This document shows positions 25,009-33,905 of a stretch of DNA of 35,182 bases, piece by piece. This stretch comes from Clostridium chromiireducens (GTDB taxonomy: Bacteria > Bacillota > Clostridia > Clostridiales > Clostridiaceae). Under the pieces are notes generated by a model. That model made no database searches and was not told the origin of the DNA. It saw only the letters and a program-made list of their open reading frames with translations. Within the stretch, counting starts at the first letter, position 1. The number at the start of each line of letters is the position of its first letter. The stretch lies in contig NZ_MZGT01000053.1 in NCBI RefSeq assembly GCF_002029255.1, positions 1-35,182 on the forward strand, in the 5' to 3' direction. Position numbers and translations under genes: made by a program.

Positions 25009-25917
25009 CTAATTATCTAATTTTGCACTTCGATCTGGCAGTTGAGAAACTATTATAGCTGCAAACATGAATATGCATCCAGTAACTTCCCTAAAGGACA
25101 TTTTTTCACCAAGCATAACCGCTCCACTGATTACTGAAAATACAGATTCTAAGCTCAATATAATTGCAGCAGAGATTGGAGGTGTATACTTTTGGCCAAT
25201 TATTTGAAGTGTATATGCTACTGCAACTTCAATAATAGCAGTATATAAAATTGGAATTGTACCATTTTTTAAATCATCCAGATGAGGAGTTTCGAAAAGA
25301 AACATAAATACACAAGATAAAATTCCAGTTGTTATAAACTGGACAAAGGAAAGTTTGATTCCATCCACATTTTTAGAGTATTTATCTATAGCAAGTATCT
25401 GCATAGCCCAGAAAAAAACACCTGCTAGTTCATATAAATCACCCTTCCCCAAGTAAAATCCGTCCACCATGCAAAGCAGATACATTCCAATTACTGCTAA
25501 AAACACACCAATAATTATATTAATTTGCACTTTTCTGCTTACAAAAATTATTATGGCAGCGACTAATACAATTTCTAGGGAGGTTATAAATCCTGCTTTT
25601 CCTGCGGTTGTATATTTAAGACCAATCTGTTGAAGTGAGGCAGCAGCAAATAGAGCAGTGCCACACAATATTCCACCAATAAAAAGCTGCTTATCCATGA
25701 ATTCTAGGTGCACTTTTTGTGTATGCGGATCTTTCTTATTGTTTATATGAGTGAAAATAAACATAACTGGGATTAGCGCCAATGCTCCAATTAGGAAACG
25801 AAATGTTCCTAAGGTGTATGGTCCAATATAGTCCATACCCATTTTCTGAAATACAAAGCAGGTTCCCCATAACATAGCAGAAAGCAATAAAATTAATTCA
25901 CCTCTCATTTTTTTCAT
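25009..25917 (-). CDS. EamA/DMT-superfamily metabolite exporter
   Basis: 302-aa membrane protein with ten predicted hydrophobic segments in two EamA repeats. The first has LILLSAMLWGTCFVFQKMG and PYTLGTFRFLIGALALIP; the second has ELAGVFFWAMQILAIDKYS and PPISAAIILSLESVFSVISG, the usual family landmarks. ATG at 25917 is chosen because GGGAGGTAG precedes it by 5-6 bp; the in-frame TTG at 25932 overlaps that ribosome site. It is a single-gene unit with its own promoter and a terminator in its leader (25940-25971), so its expression is probably conditional. Substrates of this superfamily range from amino acids to nucleosides and cannot be assigned here. Confidence 0.88.
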   Translation of the reverse strand: MKKMRGELILLLSAMLWGTCFVFQKMGMDYIGPYTLGTFRFLIGALALIPVMFIFTHINNKKDPHTQKVHLEFMDKQLFIGGILCGTALFAAASLQQIGLKYTTAGKAGFITSLEIVLVAAIIIFVSRKVQINIIIGVFLAVIGMYLLCMVDGFYLGKGDLYELAGVFFWAMQILAIDKYSKNVDGIKLSFVQFITTGILSCVFMFLFETPHLDDLKNGTIPILYTAIIEVAVAYTLQIIGQKYTPPISAAIILSLESVFSVISGAVMLGEKMSFREVTGCIFMFAAIIVSQLPDRSAKLDN

Positions 25918-25939
25918 AAAACTACCTCCCAAAATTCAA

Positions 25940-25971
25940 TAAAAAAATGCATGAAGAAATTCCTCATGCAT
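25940..25971 (-). terminator. Leader terminator (attenuator) before the EamA gene
   Basis: On the minus strand, ATGCATGA pairs with TCATGCAT (25964-25971 with 25947-25954, 8 bp) and is followed by T7, 10-15 bp before the ribosome site of the exporter and about 10 bp after the probable transcription start. Placed between promoter and gene, it should stop most transcripts unless relieved. No known riboswitch or T-box motif was recognised. Confidence 0.6.
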
Positions 25972-25985
25972 CGTTGCTTCTATAT

Positions 25986-26014
25986 ATCATAATTCGTTTA
26001 GGCAATTAAATCAA
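25986..26014 (-). promoter_or_regulatory. Promoter of the EamA exporter gene
   Basis: On the minus strand, -35 TTGATT (26014-26009) and -10 TATGAT (25991-25986) are separated by exactly 17 bp. Transcription would start near 25979. Confidence 0.6.
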
Positions 26015-26204
26015 TTACCAATGGTAGCCTTTTTTATAACCCTAAAGTACCATGAAATAGCATTTTTATAGCATGATAATCACCAATCTTAAGATACCTA
26101 TATAGTGGAAATATGGTAGACTACATTATTCACTATGTGTTTGCGATATTTTATATACAATTATAAAATATTTCACACTATATTGGGTTGATAAATGTTC
26201 AAGG

Positions 26205-26230
26205 CACTCACCACAAAATTGTGGTGAGTG
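26205..26230. promoter_or_regulatory. 26-nt near-perfect palindrome, candidate operator
   Basis: CACTCACCACAA and TTGTGGTGAGTG are exact 12-bp arms around two central bases. No T run follows on either strand, so it does not look like a terminator. It lies in the 527-bp divergent gap between the EamA exporter and the GH1 gene, 215 bp before the latter. The rest of the gap (26015-26204 and 26231-26430) is AT-rich and shows nothing I can name. Confidence 0.45.
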
Positions 26231-26366
26231 AAATAAGCTATATTTTGGTTATCTATAATAAAAAACAAGGTGTATTGTAAAAAAACAAATACCTAATAAT
26301 AAGTATGTGTCACTAAATAATATAAATAATACAAATGCAGAATTTATTATGGTATATTAAGGCTAA

Positions 26367-27863
<1,497 letters not shown>

Positions 27864-27898
27864 CATAGAATATTGCTTTGATTTGGTTATTTAAACTT

Positions 27899-27933
27899 AG
27901 GGATTGTTGCGTTTTGCAACAATCCTTTTACTG
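27899..27933 (+). terminator. Terminator of the GH1 gene
   Basis: GGATTGTTGC (27901-27910) pairs perfectly with GCAACAATCC (27916-27925) around a GTTTT loop, followed by TTTTACTGTTT. Confidence 0.88.
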
Positions 27934-28042
27934 TTTCAATAGAAATAAAGTAATTGCATATTTAATGTATAACTTATATATTAGTTATAGTAAACAAAAG
28001 GTTATGTCTAAACCTTAAAAGGCAAGTGGAATGGAGTATACT

Positions 28043-28561
28043 ATGAGTGAATTATTTAAAAAAATTACTAATAAACTAGAAGAGAAAGCAAAGAAATTTG
28101 GATTTAAAGGAACTGATAGCGTTCACGTATCTGTAGTACTTACAGAAGACGAACGGAAAGAATTTTCAAGCATGAAATGGAATGATCATTATAACTATGA
28201 AATTAAAAATAATGTGTTACATATGAATTATGTAGAAGAACTAACAGTTTATTGTGGGGGACTAGAAAAAAAATTCAATATAACAAAATTAGAAAAAAAA
28301 TATGGAAAATTCATTTATGAAGACAAAAGAATATATCAAATTGAAGATGCATTTCCAGAGAGACAAATTGAGGGGACTATATATAGAGCATATGGAATTG
28401 ATAAAGAAGGAATGTTATATTTTATAATATGGAAACAATATGCTAAAGATGCAGAACGTAAAATGTTTATAAATGAAGAGGGTAAAGTAATAGGTAATTG
28501 TTCAAATCGTGCAAATGCATGTAATTGGAACAATTATACAATCGAAAAAGTTATATTTTAA
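28043..28561 (+). CDS. Unrecognised 172-aa protein
   Basis: I do not recognise this protein. It has no signal peptide or membrane segment, is lysine-rich, and begins with an amphipathic helix (LFKKITNKLEEKAKKFGF). It contains CGG (about residue 75) and a Cys/Asn-rich tail NCSNRANACNWNNYT. ATG at 28043 is chosen because GGAG lies 6 bp before it; an in-frame ATG at 28031 would overlap the site. It stands alone between the GH1 terminator and a decayed AraC gene end. Codon use looks like that of its neighbours, so it is probably a real native gene; the function is open. Confidence 0.65.
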   Translation: MSELFKKITNKLEEKAKKFGFKGTDSVHVSVVLTEDERKEFSSMKWNDHYNYEIKNNVLHMNYVEELTVYCGGLEKKFNITKLEKKYGKFIYEDKRIYQIEDAFPERQIEGTIYRAYGIDKEGMLYFIIWKQYAKDAERKMFINEEGKVIGNCSNRANACNWNNYTIEKVIF

Positions 28562-28592
28562 TTAATTTACATATAGTACTAAAATTAGTAAA

Positions 28593-28673
28593 CTATTTCC
28601 GATACTTATGGGTTGTAACACCAAAATGTTCTTTAAATTTCTTATAAAAAAATTGATTAATTAATAATTCAAT
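28593..28673 (-). pseudogene. C-terminal relic of an AraC-family regulator
   Basis: The minus strand encodes 26 residues ending in a stop: QFFYKKFKEHFGVTTHKYRK preceded by IELLIN. This is the signature end of the second helix-turn-helix of AraC/XylS regulators (YKxFKxxFGxTPxxYR). The in-frame codon two positions further upstream is a stop and nothing upstream resembles the rest of the protein, so only the tail survives. It marks a past deletion or recombination next to the holin-endolysin pair. Confidence 0.6.
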
Positions 28674-28690
28674 GTGAAATTAGTGAGTAA

Positions 28691-28733
28691 AATAACACCT
28701 AAGAAATATAAATCTTTTAGGTGTTATTTTTTT
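28691..28733. terminator. Strong terminator, usable on both strands
   Basis: A 12-bp perfect stem AATAACACCTAA / TTAGGTGTTATT (28691-28702 with 28717-28728) is followed by T7 on the plus strand; the minus-strand tail is weaker. Confidence 0.82.
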
Positions 28734-28833
28734 ATCTATAAAAGAAACTGTGACAAATTTTACGTTAATTTGGAGTAGCCATATATGTTACTATTTCATA
28801 TTATGTATTATACAAAGTGAGGTGGATTCAGAA

Positions 28834-29082
28834 GTGTTTGGAATAGATTTGAAAGCAAGATTAAATAATAAAGCTTTTTGGGTTGCTATGGCTAGCGCAA
28901 TAGCATTATTAGCTCAACAATTAGGACTAAAAATAATTCCTGACAATTATACAGAGATTGTTAATACTGTACTAACAATTTTAACAATGCTTGGAATAAT
29001 TATTGACACAAGCACAACAGGAATAAGTGACCAAATAAAAATTGATTCAACTAATAATAATGAAAATAAAACAATAGAATAA
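28834..29082 (+). CDS. Phage-type holin (phi LC3 family)
   Basis: 82-aa small membrane protein with two hydrophobic segments (about residues 16-33 and 44-61) and a charged, Asn-rich tail. The pattern LKARLNNKAFWVAMASAI, NTVLTILTMLGIIIDTST and GISDQ matches the phi LC3 / Phage_holin_1 family, which forms membrane lesions that release endolysin. The start is GTG at 28834, preceded by GTGAGGTGG at 28816-28824; the open frame extends upstream without a ribosome site. It is followed by a GH25 endolysin gene 78 bp downstream. No other phage genes are visible. Confidence 0.83.
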   Translation: MFGIDLKARLNNKAFWVAMASAIALLAQQLGLKIIPDNYTEIVNTVLTILTMLGIIIDTSTTGISDQIKIDSTNNNENKTIE

Positions 29083-29104
29083 AGATAATTTAATGGACAT
29101 GTTG

Positions 29105-29133
29105 AAGAGTAACCTTATTGGTTACTCTTTTAT
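29105..29133 (+). terminator. Intercistronic terminator between holin and endolysin
   Basis: AAGAGTAACC (29105-29114) pairs perfectly with GGTTACTCTT (29120-29129) around a TTATT loop, with TTTTATA behind. It could dose endolysin against holin or separate their transcription. Confidence 0.75.
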
Positions 29134-29160
29134 AAGATAAAGAGTGAAAGGAAGAGTTTT

Positions 29161-30195
29161 ATGGCATATATAAAGGGAATAGATATATCAAATAATAATG
29201 GAAGCATAGACTTTAGTAAAGTTGCATCAGATGGCGTTAAGTATGTATATGTAAAAGCTACAGAAGGAGCAACATTCCAAGATAGCACTATGGAAACTTT
29301 CTACAGTGGAAGTAAAGATAACGGTTTGAAAGTTGGTGCATATCATTTTTTGGTTGGGACAAGTACTCCGGAAGCACAAGCTCAGAATTTTTATAATAAG
29401 ATAAAAGATTATCAATGGGATCTAGTTCCTATGATGGATATAGAGACTAATTTTAATGGGATTTCGGATTATGTAGTTAGATTTATTACTGAGTTTAATA
29501 AGTTAAGTTCATTGACATTAGGAGTTTATAGCTATACAAGTTTTATAAGTTATTTAACTGGTATAAAAGATACCATAAAGAATATGCCATTTTGGGAAGC
29601 TAATTATAATAATGATCCATGGAATCTTCCAGGCTCGTTTTTTACAAATAGAGTAGGACATCAGTACACTGAAACAGGGAATGTTAATGGTGTAAGTGAA
29701 GAATGTGATCTAAATTCATTTACTGAAGGAGTTTTATTAGATAATGCTAGTAAGGCAGGAGAATGGATTTTACAAGATGGGAAATGGTGGTATAGGCATA
29801 GCGACGGAAGCTATACAACTAATGGTTGGGAAAAAATAAATGGATCATGGTATTTATTTGATGCTAAAGGGTGGATGCTTTATGATTGGAAACAAAACGG
29901 CAGCAACTGGTATTATCTGGGACGTTCAAATGATGGTGCAATGAAGTCAGGATGGGTGTTGCAGGATAATAAATGGTATTACCTTGGTGATGCAAATGAT
30001 GGATCTATGAAAACAGGATGGCAAAAGATTGATGGAAAATGGTATTATTTTAATTCAAATGGGGAAATGCAAACGGGATGGATTAAATATAATGGAAAAG
30101 ATTATTGCTTATATTCAAATGGCGAAATGATTCATGATACTATAATGTACGGATATAAATTTGATAGCAATGGAGTTGCAACTAAATTAAGATAG
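29161..30195 (+). CDS. GH25 lysozyme (endolysin) with choline-binding-type repeats
   Basis: 344-aa peptidoglycan muramidase. The GH25 domain (about 3-190) has GIDISNNNG with Asp8, the strand YVKATEGATF, and the catalytic DIE motif Asp93/Glu95 in MMDIETN. From about residue 200 there are roughly six aromatic cell-wall-binding repeats of the W-x4-G-x-WYY-x(n)-G-x-M-x-(T/S)GW type, for example GWQKIDGKWYYFNSNGEMQT, as in choline-binding proteins and clostridial autolysins. There is no signal peptide, so export must rely on the holin upstream or on cell lysis. GGAAGAG precedes the ATG. The pair could be a prophage remnant or a domesticated autolysis module. Confidence 0.92.
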   Translation: MAYIKGIDISNNNGSIDFSKVASDGVKYVYVKATEGATFQDSTMETFYSGSKDNGLKVGAYHFLVGTSTPEAQAQNFYNKIKDYQWDLVPMMDIETNFNGISDYVVRFITEFNKLSSLTLGVYSYTSFISYLTGIKDTIKNMPFWEANYNNDPWNLPGSFFTNRVGHQYTETGNVNGVSEECDLNSFTEGVLLDNASKAGEWILQDGKWWYRHSDGSYTTNGWEKINGSWYLFDAKGWMLYDWKQNGSNWYYLGRSNDGAMKSGWVLQDNKWYYLGDANDGSMKTGWQKIDGKWYYFNSNGEMQTGWIKYNGKDYCLYSNGEMIHDTIMYGYKFDSNGVATKLR

Positions 30196-30202
30196 ATTTT
30201 TA

Positions 30203-30240
30203 GGGTATAGGAGTCATTAATCCTGTACCTTTATATTTTA
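30203..30240 (+). terminator. Terminator of the endolysin gene
   Basis: GGTATAGGA (30204-30212) pairs with TCCTGTACC (30221-30229), one G-U pair, followed by TTTATATTTTA. Confidence 0.7.
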
Positions 30241-30283
30241 TGGTATAATTTATAAAATATAAATTGAAGAAGGGATGATGAAA

Positions 30284-30982
30284 ATGAAGGTTAAATATAT
30301 TGAACATAGTTGTTTTTCAATAGAGCTTGAAAATGTAATTTTATTATTTGATTATTATAAAGGCCAGCTTCCGGATTTTGATAAAGAGAAAACAATTTAT
30401 GTATTTTCAAGCCATAATCACCATGATCATTTTGATATATCAATATTTAAATTGTTAGAAAAATACCCGAAGGTAAAATATATACTTTCGAAAGATATTA
30501 AGAAAAAATTTGGAAGGAAATTTTTTAATACCCATGGTGTTGATGATAGTATTTATGAAAAGATTGAGTTTATAGACAGTTATCAGACTCTTGAAACAGC
30601 GGATTTAAAGATAGAAACTTTAAATTCTACAGATGAAGGGGTTGCATTCATTGTCACAGTAAATGGTAAAACAATTTATCATGCGGGGGACCTTCATTTA
30701 TGGGCTTGGAATCATAAGACAGCAGAGAATAATACAAAAAATACAGAGGAATATATAAATGAAATAGAGAGAATAAAGAACAGGCATTTTGATGTTGCAT
30801 TTTTAGTTTTAGATCCGAGACAAGAGGATAAATTCCATCTGGGATTTGATTATTTCATGAGAAATACTGACACAGATAAGGCATATCCAATGCACTTTTG
30901 GAATGATGATTCTATAATTGATAGATTAAAATCTATGGATTGTTCAGAACCATATCGAGATAAAATAATGTTTACTAATTAA
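30284..30982 (+). CDS. UlaG-like metallo-beta-lactamase-fold protein
   Basis: 232-aa cytoplasmic protein of the beta-lactamase-like UlaG branch: N-terminal KYIEHSCFSIELE, the metal motif HNHHDH in SSHNHHDHFDISIF, the ligand Asp in IYHAGDLHLW and a late His in YPMHFWND. ATG at 30284 is preferred because AAGAAGGG at 30267-30274 is 9 bp before it; two other in-frame ATGs at 30275 and 30278 are too close. A TGGTATAAT extended -10 at 30241-30249 provides its own promoter just past the endolysin terminator. The family includes L-ascorbate-6-phosphate lactonase, but the substrate of this member is unknown. Confidence 0.82.
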   Translation: MKVKYIEHSCFSIELENVILLFDYYKGQLPDFDKEKTIYVFSSHNHHDHFDISIFKLLEKYPKVKYILSKDIKKKFGRKFFNTHGVDDSIYEKIEFIDSYQTLETADLKIETLNSTDEGVAFIVTVNGKTIYHAGDLHLWAWNHKTAENNTKNTEEYINEIERIKNRHFDVAFLVLDPRQEDKFHLGFDYFMRNTDTDKAYPMHFWNDDSIIDRLKSMDCSEPYRDKIMFTN

Positions 30983-30987
30983 AACTT

Positions 30988-31049
30988 AGCAGGTACTAGA
31001 TTATTTAAGCCTATATAATTATATAGACTTAAATAATCTAGTACCTGCT
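30988..31049. repeat. Long perfect inverted repeat between convergent genes
   Basis: Arms 30988-31009 and 31028-31049 match perfectly over 22 bp; after one mismatch a further 7 bp (CTATATA / TATATAG) pair inside, giving a nearly closed 62-nt hairpin. No T run follows on either strand. It begins 5 bp after the MBL stop and ends 78 bp before the end of the minus-strand HxlR gene, so it may block read-through both ways. Confidence 0.75.
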
Positions 31050-31126
31050 TAATCTTATTACATAACAATCTCATTTACTTAGTTGAAGAATAAAGGTAGG
31101 TAATTTAATCCACAGAATAGATTCGA

Positions 31127-31477
31127 TTAAACTTCAGATGTTGAGTAAACCTCATCTGCACTAAATTTCATCTTATAAGAAGTTCCCCATGTATTCATTG
31201 AATCGAGTATAGGCTTTAAGCTATATCCAGTTTCAGTTAATGTATAGTCAACTCTTGGAGGGACTTCAGCATAGACTTTACGAGTGAGTAATCCGCACGC
31301 TTCCATATCCCTTAAGTTTTGAGTAAGAACCTTTTGAGTTATTGAACCAACAGATTTTTTAAGTTCACCAAATCGTTTTGTTCCTTCAAGCAAATCTCTC
31401 ATTATTAATACTTTCCATCTATTTCCGATAAGCTGCAAAGTCATTTCAACGGGACATGCAGGCAATTCTTTAGTCAT
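31127..31477 (-). CDS. HxlR-family winged-helix regulator
   Basis: 116-aa MarR-like DNA-binding protein with the family core CPVEMTLQLIGNRWKVLIMRDLL, the wing region RFGELKKSVGSITQKVLTQNLRDME split around the recognition helix, and the C-terminal EVPPRVDYTLTETGYSL. Cys8 in PACPVE is the conserved N-terminal cysteine that senses oxidants or electrophiles in relatives such as YodB and HypR. ATG at 31477 is chosen because AAAGGAAG lies 8 bp before it; an in-frame GTG at 31486 abuts that site. It diverges from a flavoprotein-like gene with several palindromes between them, the usual layout for local repression. Confidence 0.92.
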   Translation of the reverse strand: MTKELPACPVEMTLQLIGNRWKVLIMRDLLEGTKRFGELKKSVGSITQKVLTQNLRDMEACGLLTRKVYAEVPPRVDYTLTETGYSLKPILDSMNTWGTSYKMKFSADEVYSTSEV

Positions 31478-31496
31478 CAAACACACTTCCTTTCTA

Positions 31497-31518
31497 ATAG
31501 TATCTATTTATATACTAT
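31497..31518. promoter_or_regulatory. Candidate HxlR operator near the regulator gene
   Basis: ATAGTAT and ATACTAT form a 7-bp inverted repeat with an 8-bp centre, 20 bp before the HxlR start. It would suit autoregulation. Confidence 0.4.
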
Positions 31519-31676
31519 AGCGTTTATAGACGTTTACTTTATGTTAGATATCATAAAATTTATTATAGGATTAAAGATAAAGAAATTCAATATAAATTTG
31601 AATATGATCATATTTCATAATATGGAACAATTATAAATAGAATTTTAATAAGTAAAAAGAGATAAAACTTCTAATC

Positions 31677-31744
31677 TTGTATAGGCAAAACTCCAATTTA
31701 CTATTAATAGTATCATATAGGAAACTATAGCACTTTGAAGTGCT
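31677..31744 (+). promoter_or_regulatory. Candidate promoter with overlapping palindromes for the flavoprotein gene
   Basis: TTGTAT (31677-31682) and TACTAT (31699-31704) are 16 bp apart and could be -35/-10. The -10 lies in a perfect 14-bp palindrome (31699-31712) that shares the ATAGTA core with the HxlR-side repeat. A second palindrome, AGCACTT/AAGTGCT, lies at 31729-31744, and a third (14 bp, centred on GGCC) at 31787-31800. Binding of HxlR over the -10 would repress. Confidence 0.4.
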
Positions 31745-31872
31745 TACTTTCCAAAAATAACTTGGCAAATTATAATAAAACTATAGAAAGTGGCCACTTT
31801 GTTGAAGAAGGAACTAATAATATGAGTTTCAAAAGAAGTTATGAAAATTTTTTTAAAAGAGGAGAAAAGAAA

Positions 31873-32274
31873 ATGAAAGAAGTAGTTCAATTTTTACAAG
31901 CTAACCCAGTTCAATATTTAGCAACTGTAGGCCGTGATGGTAAAGCAAAATGCCGTCCATTTATGTTTTGTTTAGAGCAAGAAGGAAAGTTATGGTTTTG
32001 TACAAACAATACTAAAGATGTTTTTAAGGATATGCAAGCAAATCCAGAAATAGAGGTGTGTGTTTCAAGTCCTGAATATTCTTGGATTAGATTAAATGGA
32101 AAAGCTGTATTTGAAAATAATATGGCAGTTAAAGAAGCGTGTATGCTAAATCCTATTGTAAAAGGAACATATAAAGAAGCATCAAATCCCATTATTGAAG
32201 TATTCTATTTAGGAGATGCAAAAGCAGTTATTGCAGAGTTTTCTGGCAACCCACCAAAGGAATATAATCTATAA
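31873..32274 (+). CDS. Pyridoxamine-5'-phosphate-oxidase-fold (FMN-binding) protein
   Basis: 133-aa split-barrel protein: VVQFLQANPVQYLATVGRDG, then RPFMFCLEQEGKLWFCTNNTKDVFKDMQANPEIEV split across the barrel, and the SWIRLNGKAVFENN strand typical of the family. The natural cofactor is usually FMN; a role in reductive handling of quinones or other electrophiles would agree with the divergent HxlR regulator, but that is inferred. ATG at 31873 is chosen because AAGAGGAG ends 8 bp before it and the domain begins immediately; the open frame runs upstream to 31735 but that part crosses the palindromic control region and has no family resemblance. Confidence 0.88.
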   Translation: MKEVVQFLQANPVQYLATVGRDGKAKCRPFMFCLEQEGKLWFCTNNTKDVFKDMQANPEIEVCVSSPEYSWIRLNGKAVFENNMAVKEACMLNPIVKGTYKEASNPIIEVFYLGDAKAVIAEFSGNPPKEYNL

Positions 32275-32303
32275 TAAAATAATGATTAAAGTATAAGTGA
32301 GAT

Positions 32304-32340
32304 AAAAAATAATAGACCGATATTCGAGTCTATTATTTTT
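32304..32340. terminator. Bidirectional terminator between the flavoprotein gene and aspA
   Basis: The arms 32304-32317 and 32328-32340 form an A/T-flanked stem with the core AATAATAGAC / GTCTATTATT. T runs occur on both strands, so it serves both converging transcripts. Confidence 0.88.
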
Positions 32341-32348
32341 TATGTGTA

Positions 32349-33746
32349 TTATTTTCCAGGTATATGGGTTCTTATTAATTCCGCTGGAGATAATATCTTA
32401 TCTATAACTTCAACAGGAAGTATTTGTTCTTCTAATAAAATTTCTCTAATAGTTTTTCCAGTAGCTAAGGCTTTTTTTGATATTAAGCTGGCTTTATCAT
32501 AACCTATATGGTGAACTAAAGAAGTTGCAGAAACTAAAGAATTTTCTATGTTTTCTAAACATCTATCCTTATTCATCTGTAATCCGTCTATACACTTCTC
32601 TTTAAAAATCATGACGCTTTTATCAAGAAGTTCTAAAGATTCTAGTAAACATTCTGCTATAAGTGGAGTAAATGCATTAAGTTCCAATTGTCCCATGGAG
32701 CTTGCCATAGTAATAGCGCTATCATTAGAAATTACTCTTAAGCTGACCTGTGCAACCATTTCAGGAATAACAGGGTTTACCTTTCCAGGCATAATTGTTG
32801 AACCAGCCTGCATATTAGGAAGCATTACTTCTCCTATCCCACCACGAGGACCAGAATTTAAAAGCCTTAAGTCGTTTGATATCTTAAGAAGATTTACGCT
32901 GCAAGATTTTAATAATCCTGATGTTTCAACAAATATATCACAGTTTTGTGTGATATCCATAGGATAGTCAGATCTTGCTATTCCAAGGCCAGTAAGGGTT
33001 TGGATAATATCTGTCATCATAAATACATATTTATTAGTAGCATTTAACCCTGTGCCTATTGCAGTGCCTCCTAGGTTAATTTGTCTTAATCTTTCTTCAA
33101 CCTTATATATTCTCCATCTGTCTCGTTCTATTGCTTTTGAATATGCTCCAAAACCTTGCCCAGCTGTCATTGGTAGTGCATCCATTAATTGAGTTCTCCC
33201 AAGTTTAATAATATCTGAGAATTCATTTTCTTTCATTTGAAGAGCTTCCTGTAAACTTGACAAGGAATTACTTAACTTTCTAATTAACTTTATTGCCGCA
33301 ATCCTAAGCGCAGAAGGATAAACATCATTAGTTGATTGTGACATATTAACATGGTTAAGAGGATGTACTAAATCATAATTTCCTTTATCACCGCCTAATA
33401 GCTCAATTGCTCTATTAGCAATAACTTCATTTACATTCATATTTGTTGAGGTACCAGCGCCGCCTTGGAATGCACTTATTTTAAATTCATTATCAAAGAT
33501 TCCTTCTATAATTTCCTCGCTTGCCTTTATTATTGAATCAGCTTTTTCAGGAGAAAGTAATTTTAGTTTCTTATTTGTCATTGCAGCAGCTTTTTTAATA
33601 AGAGCAATCTCTTTTACCAGATTTAAATTTACAGTCTTACTGTTTAAATCAAAGTTTTCTAAGGCTCGTGCTGTATTTATTCCGCCATATGTAGAATTAT
33701 CTATATTCTTTTCACCTAATAAATCTTGTTCTAATCTATAATTCAA
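32349..33746 (-). CDS. aspA: Aspartate ammonia-lyase
   Basis: 465-aa member of the fumarase/aspartase superfamily that deaminates L-aspartate to fumarate and ammonia (EC 4.3.1.1). It has the N-terminal YRLEQDLLGEKNIDNSTYGG pattern of aspartases, GAGTSTNMNVNEVIANR (about 96-112), SQSTNDVYPSALR (about 136-148) and the signature loop AGSTIMPGKVNPVIPEM (about 314-330). The VIPE tail after the loop favours aspartase over fumarase. The loop has GST where GSS is more usual. The start is taken as TTG at 33746, 8 bp behind AAAGGAG; GTG at 33755 directly abuts that site. It diverges from hydF across a 159-bp gap with a 22-bp palindrome. Confidence 0.9.
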   Translation of the reverse strand: MNYRLEQDLLGEKNIDNSTYGGINTARALENFDLNSKTVNLNLVKEIALIKKAAAMTNKKLKLLSPEKADSIIKASEEIIEGIFDNEFKISAFQGGAGTSTNMNVNEVIANRAIELLGGDKGNYDLVHPLNHVNMSQSTNDVYPSALRIAAIKLIRKLSNSLSSLQEALQMKENEFSDIIKLGRTQLMDALPMTAGQGFGAYSKAIERDRWRIYKVEERLRQINLGGTAIGTGLNATNKYVFMMTDIIQTLTGLGIARSDYPMDITQNCDIFVETSGLLKSCSVNLLKISNDLRLLNSGPRGGIGEVMLPNMQAGSTIMPGKVNPVIPEMVAQVSLRVISNDSAITMASSMGQLELNAFTPLIAECLLESLELLDKSVMIFKEKCIDGLQMNKDRCLENIENSLVSATSLVHHIGYDKASLISKKALATGKTIREILLEEQILPVEVIDKILSPAELIRTHIPGK

Positions 33747-33785
33747 AGTAACCACTCCTTTTCATAAATGAGGTTCTTAATACGC

Positions 33786-33807
33786 TTCTTAAATTTAAAT
33801 TTAAGAA
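33786..33807. promoter_or_regulatory. 22-bp perfect palindrome between aspA and hydF
   Basis: Arms TTCTTAAATTT / AAATTTAAGAA are exactly complementary with no central spacer. It sits 41-61 bp before the aspA start and just before a possible hydF promoter (TTGCAA at 33813-33818, TATATT at 33836-33841, 17 bp apart), so one bound protein could control both genes. The ends resemble Rex half-sites (TTGTTAA/TTAACAA) but each has one change and the spacing is longer. Confidence 0.5.
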
Positions 33808-33905
33808 TTATTTTGCAATATACATCTTAATATTTTATATTATAATAGAAGAAACTACTTAAAAGAATACTTAATGATTAAAATTAATTCAAAAGGAGTA
33901 ATAAT

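Noticed and set aside
31735..31872. 46-codon N-terminal extension of the flavoprotein gene
   Set aside because: No family resemblance, no ribosome site at its start, and it crosses palindromes that look regulatory; the ATG at 31873 has a good site.
33786..33807. Calling the aspA-hydF palindrome a Rex site outright
   Set aside because: Each half-site differs from consensus by one base and the spacing is 8 bp instead of about 4; kept only as a possibility.
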